Counted from the stretch's first letter, positions 1 through 6,880 are shown. The stretch: 17,118 nt of DNA from an uncultured Lachnospiraceae bacterium (GCA_947302185.1 CAMYVI010000023.1:1-17118); one strand, 5' to 3'. Made by a program: numbers and translations. The notes: generated by a model not told the origin, from the letters alone.

Positions 1-1
1 C

Positions 2-316
2 GCTGAGTTCAGGAATCGTATAGAGAACATTTTATTGACTCATCCGTATCTTGTGTTGGAGGAGGATGGAGTAATTCAGGGATATGCGTATGCCAGAGCA
101 TTTTACGGTAGAGAGGCATACAGGTATTCCGGTGAGGTTTCGATATATCTGGATCACTGTTCGAGAGGGTATGGTTACGGTCGACTCCTTTGTGGGGCAT
201 TGGAGGCAGAACTGATAAAGAGGGGAATACTGAATGTATACGCCTGCATAGCAGATCCTGTGGAAGAGGATGAATATCTGACAAGGAACAGTGAACAGTT
301 TCCTGTTTGTACTTAG
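2..316 (+). pseudogene. GNAT N-acetyltransferase remnant (phosphinothricin acetyltransferase-like), 5' cut by window, C-terminus lost
   Basis: The frame is open from base 2, so the start lies outside the window. The visible part reads like the central GNAT fold: a beta strand ending in GYAYA, then EVSIYLD, then the acetyl-CoA loop RGYGYGR (motif A, R-x-x-G-x-G), a helix, and NVYACIADP with EDEYLTRNSEQF. In relatives of this family that I recall, NS-x-QF is followed by roughly 50 further residues containing a conserved GY...GxWYD-type block. Here the protein stops after only PVCT and no frame downstream restores the missing block. The last strand and helix of the fold would be absent, so I call a truncated gene. 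The next gene downstream is also broken. The alternative is a short functional variant, which seems unlikely because the core fold would be incomplete. Confidence 0.7.
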
Positions 317-340
317 TTAGAGTGATATCGTGCAGATAAA

Positions 341-369
341 TTGCATTTCTCAATACCGGAAAGTATAAT
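341..369 (+). promoter_or_regulatory. sigma-A promoter ahead of the methyltransferase relic
   Basis: TTGCAT (341-346) and TATAAT (364-369) are separated by exactly 17 bases, about 60 bases before the relic start at 432. A small stem (CGGTT at 404-408 with AACCG at 414-418) lies between promoter and start. The promoter looks intact although the gene it serves is broken. Confidence 0.55.
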
Positions 370-431
370 GGTAGTGTATCTAACAAGCAAATTCAAGGTG
401 AAGCGGTTAGTAAAACCGGGGGCATCAGGCT

Positions 432-958
432 GTGGAACAAATTAACTATCAGGATATAAACAGACATACTATCGACAGATGGGTGGAAGAAGGCTGGCAA
501 TGGGGGAAGCCCGTTTCACATGAGGAATATGTAAGAGCCGTGAACGGGGTGTGGGACGTGTATCTGACACCAAAAGACCGGTGCCGCACGAATGGTTCGG
601 GGATCTGCGAGGTAAGAAGATTTTGGGACTGGCAAGCGGAGGAGGTCAGCAGATGCCGATATTTGCGGCGTTAGGAGCGGACTGCACGGTATTTGATTTC
701 TCATATATTGTTGACGCCGGGGAAGAGAATATCATAAACACTATTCCTTTTAATCCGCTCAGGAACCCGAAGCAAATGAAGCAGCTCCGGGATGAGGACG
801 CAGGCGTTCAGTTTTCTCACAGTCTCGAAGAGCAGATAGGGGGGCAACTGGAGGTCGGATTCAGGCTGCTTAATATTTACGAGGATACAAATGGCGAAGG
901 GAGACTTCACGAGATGGGGATTCCGACGTTTATTGCGATGCGTTCACTGAAAGAATAG
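432..958 (+). pseudogene. SAM-dependent methyltransferase, frameshifted and internally deleted
   Basis: Two overlapping frames together give one methyltransferase-like protein. The first begins at GTG 432 (MEQINYQDINR...WDVYLTP) and leaves the family sequence near 570-580. The second frame continues it (PVPHEWFGDLRGKKILGLASGGGQQMPIF split here for length) from there to 958. LGLASGGGQ is the SAM-binding glycine-rich motif I. One base is missing around the run ccaaaag. After ADCTVFDFS (near 705) the sequence jumps to YIVDAGEENIINT, which in intact relatives sits roughly 70-80 residues later, so motifs II-III and the catalytic middle are gone. The C-terminus (GGQLEVGFRL, then HEMGIPTFIAMRS) is well preserved. 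No clear ribosome-binding site precedes the GTG. Two independent lesions make function very unlikely. The size of the deletion is from my memory of the family, not from an alignment. Confidence 0.8.
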
Positions 959-993
959 TATTATGTGTGACATTTATGAGAGGAGGTAAAACT

Positions 994-2088
994 ATGAAAT
1001 GCCCGTATTGCGATTTTGAGAACAAACCAACCAGCAGATTCTGTGAAAACTGCGGAGCTCAATTAATATCGGACGAAAGCAAAGAAGAACATGTTCATCC
1101 ATATGACGGGGGCAGCTATGAACCTTACTCCGATGCTGAAGATGTTTTTTCCGGAGCATCAGATGATGCCGATTATAACGGACCTAATCAGTACGGCGGC
1201 CAGGAGCCTCCGTATCAACAAGCTGACAGGCCTCCGGGATATAGCACGCCCCAGGGATACGGCACTTCTCAGGGTTATGGCATTCCGCCGGTACCGCCTA
1301 AGAAAAAGAACTCAAAGTTAGGAATCGCTGTACTGATTCTCGGATTTCTGGGAATGGGATCAAGACTTTTCGGTCTGATAGCGATTGGTCTCGGAGTATA
1401 CGATCTTGTTAAAAACAAGAATAAGAAGCATGTGCTCGTAATAATAGGAATAGTCCTGGCAGCAATCGGGTTTTTATTTGGCGGTTCTTCAAGTCACCGT
1501 ACACGCAATGCGAGCAGTTTAGCGTCGGCCACTGCCACTCCTTCACCTACAAAAGCGGCCACTGCCACTCCTGCTCCGACTAAAGCGCCGACTGCTACAC
1601 CTACACCAACTGAATCAGCGACTGCGGATGAATCTAAAGCAGGGACGTCCGCAGAATCGTCTGTTCCGGAAGCAGCAAACGAGCAGAACACAACAGATGC
1701 AACAAGTTCCTATAGCAGCTACGAGGAGATTTATGAGACGTATGCTCAGAAGATTCGGGACGCTGCACCCGGGCTGGTTGAGGAATATGAGGCTGAAGCC
1801 GCAGAGAATACAGAAGGACTTGATGGTCTGGCGGAAATCTCGGCAAATAAGATAGAAAAACTGGCTGAGATTGAGACGGAAGGCGTCAGTGAGATGGCAT
1901 CATTTATGATGTACCAGGGTTCAGGCGATTATGATGAATATGAAGAGTGGGGCGAAAAGCTGTATGATGTTTATGAGGAGGAGGCCGAAAAAATAACGAG
2001 TGCTTATCTGGATTCGGCATCGTCGGCAGCTATTGATGATTTAGACCTGGAGGATTTTGATCTGGGAGATTTCACTTTGGATTTTTGA
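994..2088 (+). CDS. zinc-ribbon membrane protein with Thr/Pro-rich linker (364 aa)
   Basis: I start at ATG 994, not at an upstream in-frame ATG, because AGGAGGT at 981-987 sits 6 bases before it and the protein then opens directly with the zinc ribbon. Residues 3-20 form CxxC...CxxC (C3, C6, C17, C20), a zinc_ribbon_2-type fold. Next is a low-complexity Tyr/Gly/Pro/Gln linker to about residue 103, then two hydrophobic segments near 107-137 and 145-164. After these comes a Thr/Pro/Ala linker with three imperfect copies of TATPxPTKA (about 172-205), then an acidic, helical C-terminal domain (about 240-364) rich in Glu, Asp and Ala. The likely topology is a cytoplasmic zinc ribbon with an outward-facing linker and acidic domain. 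Such architecture is common in clostridial surface proteins of unknown role. No promoter is obvious in the 35 bases upstream, so it may be read from the relic's promoter. Function unknown. Confidence 0.85.
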   Translation: MKCPYCDFENKPTSRFCENCGAQLISDESKEEHVHPYDGGSYEPYSDAEDVFSGASDDADYNGPNQYGGQEPPYQQADRPPGYSTPQGYGTSQGYGIPPVPPKKKNSKLGIAVLILGFLGMGSRLFGLIAIGLGVYDLVKNKNKKHVLVIIGIVLAAIGFLFGGSSSHRTRNASSLASATATPSPTKAATATPAPTKAPTATPTPTESATADESKAGTSAESSVPEAANEQNTTDATSSYSSYEEIYETYAQKIRDAAPGLVEEYEAEAAENTEGLDGLAEISANKIEKLAEIETEGVSEMASFMMYQGSGDYDEYEEWGEKLYDVYEEEAEKITSAYLDSASSAAIDDLDLEDFDLGDFTLDF

Positions 2089-2104
2089 AAAACTCAAGTG
2101 CATA

Positions 2105-2148
2105 AAAAAGCTCCCCTGTACTGCTGTGTACAGGGGGGTGCATTTTTT
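2105..2148. terminator. bidirectional rho-independent terminator between convergent genes
   Basis: A 9-bp perfect stem (CCCCTGTAC at 2113-2121 with GTACAGGGG at 2128-2136), extendable by further pairs, has a 6-base loop. It is flanked by an A run (2104-2109) and a T run (2143-2148), so it can end the zinc-ribbon gene on + and the phosphoesterase unit on minus. Confidence 0.85.
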
Positions 2149-2257
2149 ATCAGGATACTATCTGGTTCTCATAGAGAGATATAGATTATTCTGCAGCTGT
2201 CTGGATTGCTTTTTGATGACAAATGGAAGAATTAGCAGGGCAGTAAGAAGCTGCGTG

Positions 2258-3004
2258 CTAATCCAGTATTTTCATAGGCTTCCACCGCAGGTAATCTCCC
2301 GATACCAGACGATACATCCTTCCTCTGTATTCACCGTGTATGCTGTCATTAAACCGGCTCTCGCCATGACAATGCGCATAAATTACCTGCTCCGCGCCGT
2401 ACTCCTCCGCCATGTCTGTAAAGCCGCTTCTTTCTTCCAGAATATTGGTCGGCGGGTAGTGCAGGAACATGATGTACTTCGTGTATCCGTCTGCTTTTGC
2501 AAGTTCAAAGGATTTTCTCAGACGCTGCAGTTCACGCTCCACAAGTTTCTTCGCATGTTCTTCGGCCTGCTCATCCCAGCCCGTTATACGGCCGCGGCGA
2601 TCAAGATAAAAAGGTCCTTCGAACGTAAACCCCTTGGTCGCGACAAGAGCATATTCATGATATGTCTCATAACTGTCCTGAAGAAATGTCAGTTCCGGCC
2701 GGAATCTTTCATTCAACTGACCGGTCTTCTTTGCATCCCAGAACATATCGTGGTTGCCTCTTGTGAGTATTTTTACGCCCGGCAGACTTCTAATGTATTG
2801 CAGATCCAACTCACATTCCGAAAGCTTCTTTCCCCAGCTGTGATCTCCCACGAGTACCAACGTATCATTCTTATCCACGAGTTTTCTGCAGTTCTTTATG
2901 AACTTCTCTTCATGGTTTTTCCACACCCGGCCGTGTAGCTGGCCCGGTGCCCGTAGTACTGATTGGTAATGCAGGTGGAGATCACCGATTGCAAATAATG
3001 CCAT
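2258..3004 (-). CDS. calcineurin-like metallophosphoesterase (248 aa)
   Basis: The protein shows the full two-metal phosphoesterase signature in order: GDLHLH (D8, H10), GDHSWG (D54), GNHD (N84, H85, D86), LHYPP, and YAHCHG near residue 205. This order matches the clostridial/bacillar family of about 230-250-residue cytoplasmic phosphoesterases of unknown substrate. The frame is open 15 codons further upstream. I choose the inner ATG at 3004 because the family begins at MALFAIGDLH and a GGTGAGGT sequence lies about 10 bases upstream of it. Upstream on the same strand is the 21-bp repeat array and then the PadR unit, so it may be transcribed from that unit. A bidirectional terminator lies about 110 bases beyond its stop. 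The bases between (2149-2257) hold nothing I recognise. The substrate (protein, nucleotide or nucleic acid) cannot be told from sequence. Confidence 0.93.
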   Translation of the reverse strand: MALFAIGDLHLHYQSVLRAPGQLHGRVWKNHEEKFIKNCRKLVDKNDTLVLVGDHSWGKKLSECELDLQYIRSLPGVKILTRGNHDMFWDAKKTGQLNERFRPELTFLQDSYETYHEYALVATKGFTFEGPFYLDRRGRITGWDEQAEEHAKKLVERELQRLRKSFELAKADGYTKYIMFLHYPPTNILEERSGFTDMAEEYGAEQVIYAHCHGESRFNDSIHGEYRGRMYRLVSGDYLRWKPMKILD

Positions 3005-3051
3005 TGTTGAAATTACCTCACCGTATCTGATCGATTCATTGTCGAACATGC

Positions 3052-3219
3052 CTTTATTACTGTAAGTTCTGGCCTTATTGCTGTAAGCACTGTCCTTATT
3101 GCTGTAAGCACTGTCCTTATTACTGTAAGCACTGTCCTTATTACTGTAAGTTCTGGCCTTATTGCTGTAAGCACTGGTCTTATTACTGTAAGCTTTACAC
3201 TTCTTACTGTAAGATCTGT
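3052..3219. repeat. eight tandem 21-bp repeats at the 3' end of the HAAS-type membrane protein gene
   Basis: Units begin at 3052, 3073, 3094, 3115, 3136, 3157, 3178 and 3199, each exactly 21 bases. The + strand core is CTTATTACTGTAAG or CTTATTGCTGTAAG, followed by a 5-7 base variable part ending mostly in CTGT or CTGG. Units 2 and 3 are identical; the units nearest the gene (7 and 8) are the most diverged. TTACTGTAA inside the core is a dyad. The unit at 3199-3219 contains the last codons and the TAA stop of the minus-strand gene. Because 21 is a multiple of 3, every unit carries the same Leu-Gln codons followed by an in-frame TAA in that gene's reading frame. There are no unique spacers, so it is not CRISPR. 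Possible roles are a replicated protein-binding site, a 3'-UTR element, or a slippage product without function. Confidence 0.95.
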
Positions 3220-4133
3220 CCTTCCGCTCTGAACTTCTGATCTCTTTTCAGAAGCTTCTTGTGGGCGTCTTCAACCCCGGACGAGATGACTATGAGTCCT
3301 ACGCCGGCTCCGACCAGGAGAAACAGCATTGTCGGACCGAGTATCTCGGTTATAAATGAAATGTCAAGAGCGGATAGTATCGCGACCGGGAGCCAGCAGA
3401 ACGCACAGAAAAGTATTCCTATTGTTCGACAATTCCTTGCACTGGACTGAACACCTCTATACCTGTTCTCTACTAAGAACCTTGCCTCCGGGTCCAGAAT
3501 ACAGCGCTCTTTGCGAATGAATTTCCAGCGTTCATTCAGGCGTCCCGACCAGATGAAAAACAGTACGCCCAATATGATAAATCCCCAGAAGACAAGCATG
3601 CTTATGACATCGAATAATCTTTCGAAAATCCACATATAGTCTCCGATACCGCCGAAGAAGATAAAACCGATGACACAGGTAATGCAAAGAAAGACACCGA
3701 TTGCACGTATCATATTTATTTTGGTTATTTCCTTAAGATAATCGCCGACCTCAATTACGGACAGAATCCGGCACGGTTTTGCGGTATATCCGTACTTTGA
3801 AGATTCCGATCCTGTCCCGGGGTTGTTTCCGTTTCGGATATTTGAGGAATACTGACCGTTATTATACTGATTTTCTGCAATATTTTCTTCCTTGGGCCGA
3901 ACGTACGGTACAGGTACAAGACTCCTGATTTTGAGTATGTCCGCGAAATCATCAAGGTTCCCGAATTCGGCTATGACCGTCCCGACGGCTTCATTCTCAG
4001 ACATGCCGTCGGAGATCAGATCCGAATATTTGTCTTCCATCATCTGCCAAAGCTCATCTTTGGCCCTCTTTACTTCTGCCGTGTCCGGCAGGCTCTGAAA
4101 CATTGTATTTAAATAGTTCCTAAGAGTTTCCAT
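3204..4133 (-). CDS. HAAS/permease-prefix-domain membrane protein (309 aa), partner of PadR
   Basis: The first ~70 residues match the HAAS-type 'permease prefix' helix bundle: LPDTAEVKRAKDELWQMM, then DLISDGMSENEAVGTVIAEF and GNLDDFADIL. These domains usually sit in membrane proteins encoded next to PadR regulators in Firmicutes. A polar Asn/Gly/Ser linker (about 85-115) follows, then four hydrophobic helices (near residues 143-165, 173-197, 232-255 and 260-285). ATG 4133 has GGAGGA 5 bases upstream and overlaps the end of padR by 14 bases, which implies translational coupling. The C-terminus (GQILQ, stop at 3206-3204) lies within the 21-bp repeat unit nearest the gene. It probably transmits or responds to the envelope signal handled by PadR, but that is inference from family association. 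Confidence 0.88.
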   Translation of the reverse strand: METLRNYLNTMFQSLPDTAEVKRAKDELWQMMEDKYSDLISDGMSENEAVGTVIAEFGNLDDFADILKIRSLVPVPYVRPKEENIAENQYNNGQYSSNIRNGNNPGTGSESSKYGYTAKPCRILSVIEVGDYLKEITKINMIRAIGVFLCITCVIGFIFFGGIGDYMWIFERLFDVISMLVFWGFIILGVLFFIWSGRLNERWKFIRKERCILDPEARFLVENRYRGVQSSARNCRTIGILFCAFCWLPVAILSALDISFITEILGPTMLFLLVGAGVGLIVISSGVEDAHKKLLKRDQKFRAEGQILQ

Positions 4134-4473
4134 CCTGTCCTCCGTCCGTTACGATAAAGCGTTCGATGACATCTTTCGTGAGTTCCCATTCCTCACATTT
4201 TTCATTGTAATAGTTGCGCCCTTTTCCGGTGATCCGATAATAGGTTCTCTTCTTTCCGTTCTCTGCCATCTGTGAGAAAGACTCGATATATCCGTTTTTT
4301 TCCATTCTGGAAAATGCCGAATAGAGCGTGGTCTCCTTGATGATATACTTCTGATCGGACATCGCACGGATCATTTTGGAAATCGCGTATCCGTAAGAAT
4401 CCTCGTCGAGAAGCAGGAAGAGGATCATCGTATCGTTGTAGCCGCGGATCACGTCACTGCTGATCTCGGTCAA
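4120..4473 (-). CDS. PadR-family transcriptional regulator (117 aa)
   Basis: The protein has the PadR winged-helix signature: DTMILFLLLDEDSYGYAISK, KETTLYSAFSRMEKNGYIES, the wing KKRTYYRITGKG, and the short helical tail YYNEKCEEWELTKDVIERF. I start it at TTG 4473. The reverse complement carries AAGGAGG (plus 4481-4487) 7 bases before this TTG, and the family begins at about this point. The frame is open a further 38 codons upstream (MENAVTATAD...), but those upstream starts have no ribosome-binding site and no PadR homology. Length fits the short PadR-s1 class. PadR proteins usually repress their own operon, and three dyads lie between promoter and start. The next gene overlaps it by 14 bases. 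Confidence 0.93.
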   Translation of the reverse strand: MTEISSDVIRGYNDTMILFLLLDEDSYGYAISKMIRAMSDQKYIIKETTLYSAFSRMEKNGYIESFSQMAENGKKRTYYRITGKGRNYYNEKCEEWELTKDVIERFIVTDGGQDGNS

Positions 4474-4557
4474 ATCGCTTCCTCCTTCATATTTCGCGGT
4501 ACCTGCCTTTCCTGTAAAAGCATCATTTTGTTTCCGCATTCGTACAACATCTGCCGT

Positions 4558-4570
4558 TGCAGTAACTGCA
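4558..4570. promoter_or_regulatory. 13-bp perfect palindrome in the padR leader
   Basis: TGCAGTAACTGCA is perfectly palindromic around its central base. It contains AGTAACT, which also occurs inverted at 4611-4617 in the next dyad, so the two may be related binding sites for one dimeric regulator such as PadR. Confidence 0.45.
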
Positions 4571-4598
4571 TTTTCCATGACTGCCAACTTAACATGTG

Positions 4599-4618
4599 TA
4601 GTAATTAAAGAGTTACTA
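4599..4618. promoter_or_regulatory. inverted repeat TAGTAA-8-TTACTA in the padR leader
   Basis: Six-base arms at 4599-4604 and 4613-4618 pair perfectly across an 8-base spacer. The site lies just downstream of a second TTGACA on the minus strand (plus 4623-4628), so it could cover a secondary promoter. Candidate operator. Confidence 0.45.
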
Positions 4619-4632
4619 TGACTGTCAATACA

Positions 4633-4657
4633 ACGACAGCCGTAGTACGTCTGTCGT
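4633..4657. promoter_or_regulatory. 25-bp dyad at the presumed padR transcription start
   Basis: ACGACAG (4633-4639) and CTGTCGT (4651-4657) are perfect inverted repeats. Allowing one mismatch the symmetry runs on inward through CGT/ACG to a 3-base centre. It begins about 5 bases downstream of the minus-strand -10 box, which is a usual place for a repressor site. As RNA it could also form a hairpin at the 5' end of the leader. Confidence 0.6.
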
Positions 4658-4661
4658 AATA

Positions 4662-4690
4662 AAGATACTGCTTTAGTTGTTCGATGTCAA
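4662..4690 (-). promoter_or_regulatory. padR operon promoter (minus strand)
   Basis: Read on minus: TTGACA (plus 4685-4690), 17-base spacer, TATCTT (plus 4662-4667). This implies a leader of about 180 bases before the TTG start of padR, holding the three dyads listed separately. The -35 box is consensus; the -10 matches 4 of 6. Confidence 0.5.
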
Positions 4691-4718
4691 TAGTATTTAC
4701 GATTTTTTCTGTAATAAG

Positions 4719-4748
4719 TTGCTATAAGCAAATCCGGAAAGCTATAAT
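4719..4748 (+). promoter_or_regulatory. promoter of the GNAT gene at 4824
   Basis: TTGCTA (4719-4724) and a consensus TATAAT (4743-4748) are 18 bases apart, leaving a leader of about 70 bases. It is divergent from, and about 55 bases away from, the padR promoter. Confidence 0.6.
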
Positions 4749-4823
4749 TTAATAAGATGGCAAAGGTTTAGTAGGATTGCTGAAAAAGGCATATCGGATA
4801 AAGAGCAGCTGAGGTATAGGCTT

Positions 4824-5591
4824 TTGAAGAAGATAGATAAGAGTAATTATTCGGAATATGTTGAATCGGCGCGGGGATGTACGGCTAACAGGGTCTATCC
4901 GATGTCAATTGCTTCCGGCTTTCAGAACGGGGATATATATACTGATGGCAAAGGGAGCGTGCTTTTTTGGCACTATTGCGGCTTCGCGTATATCTCAGGA
5001 CCTGTCGGCCCGGACTTTCTTGAAGAAGTATACAAGGATTTTTTACTGTCCGATCCGGCTCGAAGGTTCTTATTGATTACGGATTCGGAGTATACTACGG
5101 AGTATTTTTCGAATAGTGATTCGCTTCAATTTAATAAAAGAGTTGAATATGTTCATTCCGGAACAGTCAGGAAGCCGTCGATTCCTGACAGCCGGTTCAT
5201 GATTGAGCGGATAACCGCAGACAATATGGGAGATATCCGCGGGAGGATTATTCCATCGTTTTCCTGGGATAGCGCCGCTGCATTTTTGGAACATGGATTC
5301 GGCTTTATTGCGAGATGCGAAAGGAATTTTGCGGCAGTAGCATTTTCAAGTGCCGTGAGTCCGGAAGAAATAGATATCGGCGTTGAGACCTGTGAATCTT
5401 ACAGGCATAACGGGCTTGCATCGTATCTGGCATATCAGATGTGTGAAGAGATTTTTAAGCTGGGCAGGATGCCGGTATGGGCACATGCGGAAACAAATGA
5501 AAAATCACGGAAAACGGCAATCAGTAACGGGTTTGTGCCGATAAAGGTAAATTCGGTTATTCGTTACGACCGTACAGTTACAAGGCCATGA
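4824..5591 (+). CDS. GNAT-family N-acetyltransferase with N-terminal extension domain (255 aa)
   Basis: The C-terminal half is a GNAT domain: strand FAAVAFSSAVSPEEIDIGVE, then the acetyl-CoA loop RHNGLASYLA (R-x-x-G-x-A variant of motif A), then WAHAETNEKSRKTAISNGF, the usual asparagine/helix block. The N-terminal ~110 residues form a separate domain (GDIYTD, then SVLFWHYCGFAYISGPV) typical of the two-domain 'GNAT acetyltransferase' family (PF12746 in my memory). The start is TTG 4824, with GAGGT at 4811-4815 8 bases upstream; no better start is near. It acts in the cytoplasm on an unknown acceptor. It has its own promoter and is divergent from padR. There is no visible terminator before the next promoter. 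Confidence 0.88.
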   Translation: MKKIDKSNYSEYVESARGCTANRVYPMSIASGFQNGDIYTDGKGSVLFWHYCGFAYISGPVGPDFLEEVYKDFLLSDPARRFLLITDSEYTTEYFSNSDSLQFNKRVEYVHSGTVRKPSIPDSRFMIERITADNMGDIRGRIIPSFSWDSAAAFLEHGFGFIARCERNFAAVAFSSAVSPEEIDIGVETCESYRHNGLASYLAYQMCEEIFKLGRMPVWAHAETNEKSRKTAISNGFVPIKVNSVIRYDRTVTRP

Positions 5592-5623
5592 AATTCAGGC
5601 TGTGGGTATTGGAAAATATATTA

Positions 5624-5671
5624 TTGACACGATGTCAAAATAGGGATATACTGTTATTGACACGGAGTCAG
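5624..5671 (+). promoter_or_regulatory. promoter of the metallo-hydrolase with two operator-like sites
   Basis: TTGACA (5624-5629), 17 bases, TATACT (5647-5652). The -35 is the left half of a perfect 15-bp palindrome TTGACACGATGTCAA (5624-5638). A second, degenerate copy TTGACACGGAGTCAG (5657-5671, TGAC/GTCA arms) lies 33 bp downstream, at about the transcription start. Two sites three helical turns apart on either side of the -10 are typical of repression by a dimeric regulator, for example of the TetR class. No such regulator gene is in the window. Confidence 0.7.
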
Positions 5672-5760
5672 AATCAGGATACCGAATCCTGTGCATTTAG
5701 AATCAAAGAGTTACAGCTTTAAGATGACCGGAGCGATGACCGGAAGGAGGCAAGAGGAGA

Positions 5761-6567
5761 ATGAATGTAGTAATTAACGACAAAGGCCAGGCAATCCCTA
5801 CTCATGTAGAGCACATCATGCCGGAAGCATTCAACAGTTTGGATGAGACGCAGGTTCGGTGGCTGAGCGGCGGCGCGGCGATGATCAACTCGAGGGGAAC
5901 AATCATCATGATTGATCCTGTTCTTGAGGGCTTTGACATGCCGCTTACTTACGATCCGCCATTAAAATCAGAGGAAGTAAAATCGATTGACGGATACCTG
6001 GTGACTCACATTGATAACGACCACTTTTCCAGAGATACGATAAAGCATACTGCGGATGTGACAGATACTTATCACTCCACACAGTATGTAGCCCGGGTCA
6101 TGCGTGATGAAGGAATCGCGGGAGTAGGACATGATATAGGAGATGAGTTCGATGTCGGAAATATACATGTAAAGCTTACGCCGGCATGGCACAACTGGCA
6201 GAACGATTCTAAAAAATGGCAGTATCGCTACTGGGCGAAAGAGGATTATTGCGGATTCTATATGACGACTCCGGATGGTACGATCTGGATGCCGGGCGAC
6301 TCAAGGCTTCTCGAGGAGCAGCTTCAGTATGAAGAGCCGGACGTTATATTGCTGGATTTTGCAGATAACGGATGGCATATTACGTTCGACGGAGCTGTGA
6401 AGCTGTGTAATACCTATCCGAATGCTACCCTGATCCCGATTCATTGGGGCAGTGTCGATGCACCGGACTGGACAACTTTTAACGGTGATCCGATGAAACT
6501 TGCGGAAGCTATCGTCAATCCGGAGCGCCTAAAGGTACTTGTTCCGGGTGAGGCATTTACTCTTTGA
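5761..6567 (+). CDS. MBL-fold metallo-hydrolase, UlaG-like (268 aa)
   Basis: The metal-binding motifs of the metallo-beta-lactamase fold are complete: THIDNDH at residues 82-88 (H83, D85, D87, H88), H144 in PAWHNW, D180 in PGDSR and H228 in IHWG. WLSGGAAMINSRGTIIMIDP is the usual first hairpin ending in the IDP strand. Single-domain proteins of this type include L-ascorbate-6-phosphate lactonase (UlaG) and many uncharacterised relatives; no ascorbate genes are nearby, so the substrate is unknown. ATG 5761 has AAGGAGG at 5742-5748 and a second purine-rich stretch closer in. It is transcribed alone from the operator-flanked promoter upstream. Its last 11 bases overlap the convergent small gene on minus. 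Confidence 0.92.
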   Translation: MNVVINDKGQAIPTHVEHIMPEAFNSLDETQVRWLSGGAAMINSRGTIIMIDPVLEGFDMPLTYDPPLKSEEVKSIDGYLVTHIDNDHFSRDTIKHTADVTDTYHSTQYVARVMRDEGIAGVGHDIGDEFDVGNIHVKLTPAWHNWQNDSKKWQYRYWAKEDYCGFYMTTPDGTIWMPGDSRLLEEQLQYEEPDVILLDFADNGWHITFDGAVKLCNTYPNATLIPIHWGSVDAPDWTTFNGDPMKLAEAIVNPERLKVLVPGEAFTL

Positions 6568-6805
6568 CGAAGCCCGCATAGACGATCGCGGCTAACGTTT
6601 TTCCCTTTTCACTGCACTTCAGTATTGTTCCTGAAGCTGCAAGAGCTGTCTCTAATTCCTCGTATGTAATATCGGAAATATGCGTTCTGACAGTATGCTT
6701 TGGCAACAGTCTCAGTAACATCCTGCTGAGAGGCATTCCGCAAGTGACGGGATGCTTTATAAAAGCATCAGCCAATACTTCCTCAATTTGCTTGTCTTCA
6801 AACAT
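6557..6805 (-). CDS. small protein of unknown function (82 aa)
   Basis: I do not recognise the family. It reads as a compact soluble protein: an acidic helix (MFEDKQIEEVLADAF), then HPVTCGMPLSRMLLRLLPKH, TVRTHISDITYEELETALAA and SGTILKC...GKTLAAIVYAGF. The helix-turn-strand pattern could be a small winged helix, but there is no firm motif. GGGAG lies about 7 bases before the ATG, and a good minus-strand promoter is 30-60 bases upstream, which argues that it is a real gene and not a shadow. It converges with, and overlaps by 11 bases, the metallo-hydrolase gene. Confidence 0.6.
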   Translation of the reverse strand: MFEDKQIEEVLADAFIKHPVTCGMPLSRMLLRLLPKHTVRTHISDITYEELETALAASGTILKCSEKGKTLAAIVYAGFVKE

Positions 6806-6835
6806 TTTATGCTCCCGGTTTGAAATTCTTTAAAT

Positions 6836-6864
6836 ATTATGATAGGAATGTCGGTATTTGTTAA
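6836..6864 (-). promoter_or_regulatory. promoter of the small minus-strand gene
   Basis: Read on minus: TTAACA (plus 6859-6864), 17-base spacer, CATAAT (plus 6836-6841), each 5 of 6 to consensus, about 30 bases before the ATG at 6805. Confidence 0.6.
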
Positions 6865-6880
6865 TATTTCTCTTGACGTA

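Noticed and set aside
2057..2938. 293-codon + strand open frame overlapping the metallophosphoesterase
   Set aside because: It is antisense to a protein with complete catalytic motifs, has no ribosome-binding site, and its translation is rich in Phe/Cys/Arg with no domain pattern.
3052..3219. CRISPR array
   Set aside because: Units are direct tandem 21-mers with no unique spacers, and no cas genes are present.
3052..3219. Replication iterons of a plasmid origin
   Set aside because: Although iterons are of similar length, there is no replication initiator gene or AT-rich unwinding region, and the repeats derive from a coding 3' end.
4474..4587. N-terminal extension of PadR from upstream starts (4587, 4578 or 4539)
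   Set aside because: None has a ribosome-binding site, while TTG 4473 has AAGGAGG 7 bases away and matches the family start.
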